DNA from: Stomoxys calcitrans
Taxonomy: Eukaryota; Arthropoda; Insecta; Diptera; Muscidae
DNA: 64,000 nt
Assembly (NCBI RefSeq): GCF_963082655.1
Contig: NC_081555.1
Span: forward strand, 149,643,505 to 149,707,504
Direction: 5' to 3'
Under the pieces are notes generated by a model. That model was not told the DNA's origin. It made no database searches and saw nothing but the letters and a program-made list of their open reading frames with translations. Position 1 is the first letter of the stretch. Each line of letters begins with the position of its first letter. Positions 58,015 to 64,000 of this stretch are shown here, piece after piece. The position numbers and the translations under genes are program-made.

Positions 58015-59272
58015 ACAAATAAAAAGGCATTAAGTACGGCCGGGCCGAACTTTGGATATCCACCACCACGGGTAAATCCCCTTTCGTCACAATCCGATGA
58101 AAATTGGATAATTTATGCACCCGAATTCGGCACAGATATTGAGTGGTCTTATAAATATAAGTCACTGTTGAATCTTGTATTTCAAATTTCAACAAAATCG
58201 GGTAAAAAATAAAGCTTTTATGAGCCTCAGACCCTTAAACGGCATATCGGTTTATATGACAGCTATATCTTAACACAGTGCTATTTTTATCATATTGAGG
58301 TAGGATGGCGGGTGGTCTAAAACTACTCACTGTTTCAAATTTCAGCGAAATCGGTTAAAAAATAAAGCTTTTATGGGCTTCAGACCCTTTATCGGCAGAT
58401 CGGGCTATATGGCAGCTATATCTTAACACAGTGCTATTTTTACCATATTGAGGTAGGATGGCGGGTGGTCTAAAACTACTCACTGTTTCAAATTTCGAAA
58501 TCGGTTAAAAAATAAAGCTTTTATGGTCTTCAAACCCTTTATCGGCAGATCGGTCTATATGGAAGCTATAACTAAATATAGTCCGATCTGAACTATATTC
58601 AGGTCGGGTGTCAGGAGGTTAAAAATACCTCATTGTTTCAAATTTTAGCGAAATCGGTGGAAAAATTAAGCTTTAATGGGCTTCAGGCCCTTTATCGGGA
58701 GATCGGTCTATATGGCAGATATATCTACATTTAGTCCGATCTGAACCCTATTTGGGTCAGATGTTGGTAGGCCTAAAACTTCTCACTGTTTTAAATTTCG
58801 GCGACATCGGTTAAAAAATGGGCTTCAGACCCTTTATCGGCAGATCGGTCTATATGGCAGCTATATTTAAATATAGGCCGATCTGAACCATATTCAGGTC
58901 GGGTGTCAGGAGGTTAAAAATACTTCATTGTTTCAAATTTTAGCTAAATCGGTTAAAAAATAAAGCTTTTTTTCGCTTCAGACCCTTAATCGGCAGATCA
59001 GTCTATATGGCAGCTATATCTATATATGGTCCGATCTGACCCATACATAGGTCAGATGTCGGGAGGCTTAAAATAACCCACTCTTTCAAATTTCAGCGAA
59101 ATTGGGTAATGAATAAAGCTTTTATGTGCTTCAGGCCCTTTATCGGCAGATCGGTCTATATGGCAGCTACATCTATATATGGTCCGATCTGAACCATACT
59201 TAGGACAGATATCGGGAGGCTTAAAATAACCCACTCTATCAGATTTCAGCGAATCGGCAGATCGGTCTATAT
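58015..59272 (-). mobile_element. Gamma DINE-1-like element, 5' truncated
   Basis: The minus-strand 3' end is at 58015-58075 (ACAAATAAAAAGGCATTAAG, hairpin with arm AAGTACGGCC, GGATATCCACCACCACGGG). Seven to eight gamma units follow, two of which (from 58269 and 58421) share a private stretch, CTTAACACAGTGCTATTTTT, 152 bp apart. It stops near 59272, where a plus-strand alpha 5' block begins. Confidence 0.78.
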
Positions 59273-59377
59273 AACAGCATATAGAAATATCCATTTCCGA
59301 CCCTATAAAATATATATACTCTTGATCAGCGTAAAAATCTAAGACGATCTTGACATGTCCGTCCGTCTGTCCGTCTG
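59273..59377 (+). mobile_element. Alpha DINE interrupted by the copia element, left part
   Basis: It contains ATATCCATTTCCGACCCTAT, ATACTCTTGATCAGCG and CCGTCCGTCTGTCCGTCTG, ending with the 5-bp target copy GTCTG. It resumes at 63898 with GTCTGCCTGTTGAAATCACG. The first 50 or so bases of the DINE are absent. Confidence 0.82.
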
Positions 59378-59507
59378 TGTTGTAATTATTACTGTACACC
59401 AACAAATTATTTATAAAACTACATACATTTGCTTTCTGTAAACTTATTGTCATATTCATTCCATATTTAACTTCAATAAAGACAAGACTGAATTCTTTGT
59501 ATCAATA
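59378..59507 (+). repeat. 5' LTR of the copia-type element
   Basis: The 130-bp repeat starts TGTTGTAATTATTACTG and ends CTTTGTATCAATA. Its 3' terminal dinucleotide is TA rather than the usual CA. AATAAA at 59475-59480 is a likely polyadenylation signal. It is short for a copia-type LTR (Drosophila copia has about 276 bp). Confidence 0.93.
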
Positions 59508-59522
59508 GGTTATGGGCCCAGA
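59508..59522 (+). promoter_or_regulatory. Primer binding site, initiator tRNA-Met internal region
   Basis: GGTTATGGGCCCAGA begins directly after the LTR. It is complementary to the anticodon stem-loop of insect initiator tRNA-Met (CTGGGCCCATAACC). Priming from an internal half of this tRNA is the known mode of Drosophila copia. Confidence 0.85.
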
Positions 59523-59689
59523 CTCATAACTTGAAATTGCTAAAAGATAAAAGAGATTCGCGTTTGGTTATTCCAGTTATCCTGTGTGTCAGAGTAACGA
59601 GATTTTGCTGCTAGCTGGTTTGCTGCGTATTGGCAAAAATTTATTTTCGGAATAACGTTTGTCTAAGGATTTGGTAAATTGAAGAAAAC

Positions 59690-62600
59690 ATGGCCACGTA
59701 CAATGGTCGAATTCCGCTGTTGAACGGGAATAATTTTGCAACATGGAAGACGCAGATGGAAGCGATATTGCACAAAAACAGATTATTGAACATCACTTCG
59801 GGAATAGAAAAATCTCCAGAAAGCAAGGGTCTGCCATCGACTGCAACGAATGATGAAAAGATAGAACTTGAAAGAAAAGTTCAAAATTTCAAGGAGAGAG
59901 ACATGGATGCAAGGGCTGAAATTTTGCTGAGCTTGGAACCGAACATTGTGAACATGGTAAGGAACATCAAAACATCGAAAGAAATGTGGAGCTATTTGCA
60001 AGATACATTTGACCGCAAATCAACAAGAAAGAAAATCGAATGTTATAGAAAACTTTTGAATTTCAAAATGTCAGATAACCAAAATGTGTCAGAATTCATA
60101 ATAGAATTTGACATTTGTGTATCTTCAATTATTGAAATGGGTGTCGAACTTGATGAAGATTTGCTGGCGGTTGTTTTGGTTGATGCGTTACCAGAAAAGT
60201 TTTCGGCGATTAAAGCTGCAGTGGATACAGCGAATGAATTTCCAAAAATTTCCGTTTTGAAATCAAGGCTGCTTGAAATCGGAGATAAGGATGAAACAAA
60301 TCAAGATTCTGCAATGAAGGTAAATCATTATGGCAAAAAGAAGCAGTATGGATCCTCTAGCAATAAAAGAAATAGAGAAGAAGGTATGTTCAAGAATGTT
60401 ATTAAATGTTATCGTTGTAAGAAAAAGGGGCATAAGGCCAAAGAATGTAGAACAAATTTATCCGTTGAGATGCCATCAAATGAACGATTTGAAGAAGTTG
60501 CAAATAATTTTGGAGCCACAGAAAACGTTTTTTCTGCAATATCTTGTCACGATTGGATAATAGATAGCGGGGCATCCTCTCACATGTGCAATCAAGAATC
60601 GTTATTTGTCAAAATTGACTTAAGTTATAGAGGGACAGTCAAGTTAGCAGATGATACGGAGATTGATATAAAGGGCAAAGGGAAAGTCGGAATTTCCGTC
60701 ACAGTTAATGGTCGTAGTAAATCAATTTATTTAGAAAACGCACTATTTGTCCCGGAATTGAAACATAGTCTTATATCAACAAGTAAAGCAACTGACTTAG
60801 GCTGTGAAATAAGGATGAAAGGCTCGAAAGCGATAATTTGCAGAAATGAGAACATTTTGGCAGAAGGTTATAAGCGAAATAACATTTATGTAGTTCGCAT
60901 GAGTAGCGAGGTAACCAAATCAGTGCAAGCATCCGGAGAAAAAGACTTTAAATTATGGCATGGGCGTTTTGGACATTTAAATGCTAAAGATTTAATTAAA
61001 TTGTCGTCTTATGAAATGGTCGTCGGGTTGCCAAATATAAGGAATGCGAATATAGACTGTACAACTTGCATTCGTGGTAAACAAAGTAGAACTCCTTTTC
61101 CACATAAGAACGAAAAATCATCAACAGAAATTTTGCAGTTAGTTCATACAGATCTCTGTGGTCCCATGAAATGTGAGTCGATGGGTGGAAGTTACTATTT
61201 TGCAACGTTTATTGATGATTTTTCACGTAAAACGTATGTTTATTTTTTGAAACGTAAGGATCAATATTTGGAAAAGTTTAAAGAATTCAAATTGATGGCT
61301 GAAAATGAAACTAGCAAGAAAATTAAGACATTGCGTAGTGACAATGCTAAAGAATTGGTAAGCACTGAGTTCTCAAAGTTTTTAAAGGATAATGGGATAA
61401 AAAGGCAACTTTCTGCTGAATATACGCCGCAACAAAACGGAGTTGCAGAACGCATGAATCGGACTTTAGTGGAAATGGGTCGATGCTACATGCTAGAAGC
61501 AAATCTTCCAGTTATTTTATGGGCAGAAATGATAAGTGCTGCTGTTTTTATTAGAAATAGATGTCCTACGAATTTAAATAATACAAAAACACCTGAAGAA
61601 TTGTGGTCAGGAGCAAAACCGAGTGTGAAGCATTTGCGACAGATTGGATGCAAAGTATATGCGCTTAATAAGAAAAATAAGTCTAAATTTGATGCCAGAA
61701 GCGCTGAATATATACTAGTCGGATATTCAAATGAGTCAAAGGCTTATAGATTGTGGAAACCCGGAACAAAAACTGTCATAAAGAGTAGAGATGTTAGATT
61801 TATTGAGGACGAATTGTATAAACCCCAAGACAACACAGATGTTCAAATGTTTTACGAATTTCAATGTGCGAAACCCAACAATGTAGAAGCAAGAACATCG
61901 GATGACGTTGGTAATTCGGAAATTCAGGACAATACCATTAATGAATCCGGAAGAGGGCAAAATAATGAGATGTTGGATTGTGAAGATGATTTTGTTGACT
62001 CTATAAGTGGTTTAGAAGCAGAAAATGCTGTTGGATTACCAAATATCTCTGTGCAACCCACTGTACAGGGTGAGTCAATTAGAGAAAGACTGAGATCCTG
62101 GGCTTTTAGAAATAAAAATGAATCTTCCAACAATGTATCTGAAAATTTAATGGACCCCAAGTCAGTACATGAAGCGGTGACTTCGAATGAAGCAGGACAA
62201 TGGTATAAAGCAATGCAAGACGAATATTCGTCGTTAATGAAAAATAATACTTGGTATTTAACCGATTTACCAGAAGGGCGAACACCAGTGGGATGTAAAT
62301 GGGTGTTTAAATCAAAAATTAAACCGGACGGGACAATACAGAAAAGAAAGGCCAGATTAGTAGCAAAGGGATACACCCAAGTACCTGGTTTGGACTACAT
62401 GGATACTTATGCTCCTGTTGTAAGGCAAACATCATTGAGGTTACTTTACGCTTTAGCTGTTGAATATGACCTTCATCTCCGACAACTTGATGTGTCCTCA
62501 GCTTTTTTAAATGGGAAGTTAGATGAAGAAATATACATGAAACAACCCGAAATGTTTGTACAGGAGGCAAGTCGTAATAAAGTATGTAGACTTCAAAAAT

Positions 62601-63733
62601 CTATATACGGGCTAAAGCAATCCGGAAGACAGTGGTTCAAATGCATAGATGCTGTAATCAAAACTTTTGGGCTTAACCAATCGAAATATGACCAGTGTAT
62701 ATACTATATACATAAAAATAACACAATTATGATTGTTGCATTGTACGTAGATGACATAGTCATTGCGAGTAATAGTATGGAATATACGAACGAGTTTGTC
62801 CAGGCGTTACAATCGAATTTTGAAATTCGCGATTTAGGTATCCCTAAACATTGTATTAGTCTTGAGGTTGATGTAAAACCTAAGGAGGTGTCTATATCAC
62901 AGTCGGGATACATAAAACAACTTGTGAAAAAGTATGGTTTGGAAAATTGCAAACCGGTACGAATACCAATGGCTGCTAACATTAAACTGGAGAGCGAACC
63001 CATTTTTGAAAAAGAGGCAGAAAAAGTGGACGAGAAAGCATATCAGGAATTGATTGGATATTTGCTTTACATATCCCTCCACAGTAGGCCAGATATAGCG
63101 TGTGCTGTTAGCATGTTATCACAATTTTCCAAAAATCCACGGAAACAACATTTAAACGCTGCTTTTCAAGTACTAAAATATCTCAGTACCACAAGCAACG
63201 CAGTTATAACGTACAAAAAGACCTCAAAACCTATTATCGGATTTTGTGATGCCAGTTGGGCTCAAGACGTGAATAATCGAAAATCTCAATCTGGATTTTG
63301 TTTTGTGTTGGCAAATAGTGTAGTATCCTGGGAATCTAAAAAACAAAAAGTTGTTGCGACTTCTAGTGCTGAAGCAGAGTATATTGCTCTAACAGAATCC
63401 GCAAAAGAAGCATCATATTTAAACTATATCCTTGAAGAACTAGGATTTTCAAAAGAAGAACCGATCACTATATACACAGATTCTCAAAGTGCACAACAAA
63501 TGGCTAAGTTTGGAGCACATCATTCAAGAACCAAACACATTCATTATAAATACCATTTCATAAAGGATATTGTTGAACGAGGACTTGTTGAACTACAATA
63601 TTTATCTACAGACAAAATGGTAGCCGATTTTTTCACGAAACCTGTGCCAAAGCCTAAACATTATTTTTGTTCAAACAATATTGGCATTAACTTTAATAGT
63701 TACGAATTTAATTTTTTAAAATGTTTGAAATGA
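59690..63733 (+). CDS. Copia-type Gag-Pol polyprotein
   Basis: One uninterrupted frame of 1347 codons, near the 1409 of Drosophila copia. Residues 1-235 are the UBN2-type Gag. The zinc knuckle is C240-x2-C243-x4-H248-x4-C253. The protease active site is D292 in IDSGASSH. The integrase has the zinc site H424, H429, C457, C460 and the DDE triad D488, D551, E587 (35 residues between the last two). The reverse transcriptase has D934 (QLDVSSAFLNG) and YVDD at 1019-1022. The RNase H has D1187 (FCDASW), E1228/E1230 (SSAEAEYIAL) and D1264 (YTDSQSA). All expected catalytic residues are present. The ATG lies 182 bases after the LTR in the context AAACATGG. The protein should self-cleave, package RNA in particles, copy it to DNA and insert it. 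Gag excess would need splicing or processing, which I cannot see. Confidence 0.96.
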   Translation: MATYNGRIPLLNGNNFATWKTQMEAILHKNRLLNITSGIEKSPESKGLPSTATNDEKIELERKVQNFKERDMDARAEILLSLEPNIVNMVRNIKTSKEMWSYLQDTFDRKSTRKKIECYRKLLNFKMSDNQNVSEFIIEFDICVSSIIEMGVELDEDLLAVVLVDALPEKFSAIKAAVDTANEFPKISVLKSRLLEIGDKDETNQDSAMKVNHYGKKKQYGSSSNKRNREEGMFKNVIKCYRCKKKGHKAKECRTNLSVEMPSNERFEEVANNFGATENVFSAISCHDWIIDSGASSHMCNQESLFVKIDLSYRGTVKLADDTEIDIKGKGKVGISVTVNGRSKSIYLENALFVPELKHSLISTSKATDLGCEIRMKGSKAIICRNENILAEGYKRNNIYVVRMSSEVTKSVQASGEKDFKLWHGRFGHLNAKDLIKLSSYEMVVGLPNIRNANIDCTTCIRGKQSRTPFPHKNEKSSTEILQLVHTDLCGPMKCESMGGSYYFATFIDDFSRKTYVYFLKRKDQYLEKFKEFKLMAENETSKKIKTLRSDNAKELVSTEFSKFLKDNGIKRQLSAEYTPQQNGVAERMNRTLVEMGRCYMLEANLPVILWAEMISAAVFIRNRCPTNLNNTKTPEELWSGAKPSVKHLRQIGCKVYALNKKNKSKFDARSAEYILVGYSNESKAYRLWKPGTKTVIKSRDVRFIEDELYKPQDNTDVQMFYEFQCAKPNNVEARTSDDVGNSEIQDNTINESGRGQNNEMLDCEDDFVDSISGLEAENAVGLPNISVQPTVQGESIRERLRSWAFRNKNESSNNVSENLMDPKSVHEAVTSNEAGQWYKAMQDEYSSLMKNNTWYLTDLPEGRTPVGCKWVFKSKIKPDGTIQKRKARLVAKGYTQVPGLDYMDTYAPVVRQTSLRLLYALAVEYDLHLRQLDVSSAFLNGKLDEEIYMKQPEMFVQEASRNKVCRLQKSIYGLKQSGRQWFKCIDAVIKTFGLNQSKYDQCIYYIHKNNTIMIVALYVDDIVIASNSMEYTNEFVQALQSNFEIRDLGIPKHCISLEVDVKPKEVSISQSGYIKQLVKKYGLENCKPVRIPMAANIKLESEPIFEKEAEKVDEKAYQELIGYLLYISLHSRPDIACAVSMLSQFSKNPRKQHLNAAFQVLKYLSTTSNAVITYKKTSKPIIGFCDASWAQDVNNRKSQSGFCFVLANSVVSWESKKQKVVATSSAEAEYIALTESAKEASYLNYILEELGFSKEEPITIYTDSQSAQQMAKFGAHHSRTKHIHYKYHFIKDIVERGLVELQYLSTDKMVADFFTKPVPKPKHYFCSNNIGINFNSYEFNFLKCLK

Positions 63734-63757
63734 TTGTAGTTATAAAATCAATTATGT

Positions 63758-63767
63758 TGAGGAGGCA
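63758..63767 (+). promoter_or_regulatory. Polypurine tract
   Basis: TTGAGGAGGCA lies directly before the 3' LTR. Such a purine run primes plus-strand synthesis in LTR retrotransposons. Confidence 0.8.
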
Positions 63768-63897
63768 TGTTGTAATTATTACTGTACACCAACAAATTAT
63801 TTATAAAACTACATACATTTGCTTTCTGTAAACTTATTGTCATATTCATTCCATATTTAACTTCAATAAAGACAAGACTGAATTCTTTGTATCAATA
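63768..63897 (+). repeat. 3' LTR of the copia-type element
   Basis: It is 130 bp, with the same sequence as 59378-59507 on visual comparison, and has AATAAA at 63865-63870. It is followed by the second GTCTG. Confidence 0.93.
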
Positions 63898-64000
63898 GTC
63901 TGCCTGTTGAAATCACGCTACAGTCTTTAACAATAGAGATATTGAGCTGAAACTTTGCACAGATCCTTTTTTTGTCTATAAGCAGGTTAAGTTCGAAGAT
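63898..64000 (+). mobile_element. Alpha DINE interrupted by the copia element, right part
   Basis: It continues the 5' block after the copia insertion: GTTGAAATCACGCTACAGTC, ATATTGAGCTGAAACTTTGC, TAAGCAGGTTAAGTTCGAAG. The array and 3' end lie beyond the window. Confidence 0.85.

Larger units (their letters stand above)
59373..63902 (+). mobile_element. Intact copia-type LTR retrotransposon
   Basis: The full element is 59378-63897 (4520 bp) between 5-bp direct repeats GTCTG at 59373-59377 and 63898-63902. The order is LTR of 130 bp, primer site, leader, one Gag-Pol frame, purine tract, LTR. The two LTRs are identical as far as I can compare them by eye, so insertion is recent. The domain order protease, integrase, reverse transcriptase, RNase H defines the Ty1/copia superfamily. 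Nothing in the sequence speaks against it being active. Confidence 0.96.

Overview
The window is nuclear DNA of a calyptrate fly, most likely a muscid (Musca or Stomoxys type). That is inferred from the repeat families alone. I found no host gene exon that I can defend. Almost everything recognisable is transposon-derived, and the seven stretches with little recognisable repeat (about 4.4-5.5, 14.5-15.5, 21.3-22.5, 25-26.3, 28.8-30.1, 43-44.7 and 54.6-58 kb, the last broken by one element) look like intronic or intergenic DNA with microsatellites.

The dominant component is a set of DINE-1/INE-1-like, Helentron-associated non-autonomous elements, about 25 whole or partial copies covering more than half the window. 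A complete copy begins TATACCC(A/T)CCACC, followed by a conserved block (CCGTTTGCAAC, TATAAAGTATATATATTC, then CCATGTCCGTCCGTCTG). The body is an array of units of about 150 bp carrying GATATAGCTGCCATATA. The 3' end is an inverted copy of the first 13-15 bases, a 21-nt GC-rich hairpin (arms AAGTTCGGCC and GGCCGAACTT) and a tail ending TTTTACTTGT. I use four labels for the array type: alpha (cccataaaagccacatttat units), beta (cctctagagggcgcaattc units), gamma (gggtctgaagcccataaaag units) and delta (ttgagcccctgaaagccgc units). A fifth, more distant type, epsilon, is at 1-706 and 28.5-28.8 kb.

Layout. 0-5.5 kb: epsilon end, then two consecutive units each made of a decayed Tc1 transposase tail followed by a DINE. 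5.5-14.5 kb: an alpha DINE nested in a GC-richer repeat (called Z), then a beta DINE carrying a fold-back Tc1/mariner derivative, and further beta and gamma copies. 15.6-21.3 kb: a tRNA-like SINE, a mariner MITE split by a beta DINE, then delta and gamma copies. 22.5-28.2 kb: two long alpha copies, one with a SINE in an 8-bp duplication. 30-35 kb and 36.7-43 kb: nested and tandem DINEs, a second Z copy, and the endonuclease part of an RTE-like LINE. 44.7-53.6 kb: one wrecked LOA/Jockey-like LINE with RNase H remnants, in which two coding segments have been tandemly amplified in place (107 bp about 4.6 times and 22 bp about 160 times) and into which MITE and DINE copies have entered. 59.4-63.9 kb: an intact copia-type LTR retrotransposon with identical LTRs and a full-length 1347-residue Gag-Pol, inserted in the 5' end of an alpha DINE that runs off the window.

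The most unusual observations are the 3.5-kb satellite that reads as an expansion of 22 bases of a LINE reverse transcriptase gene, three nested insertions that fix the ends and target of the DINEs, matched base changes at the two ends of DINE subfamilies, and two cases where the same flank-DINE junction occurs twice in tandem with different DINEs.
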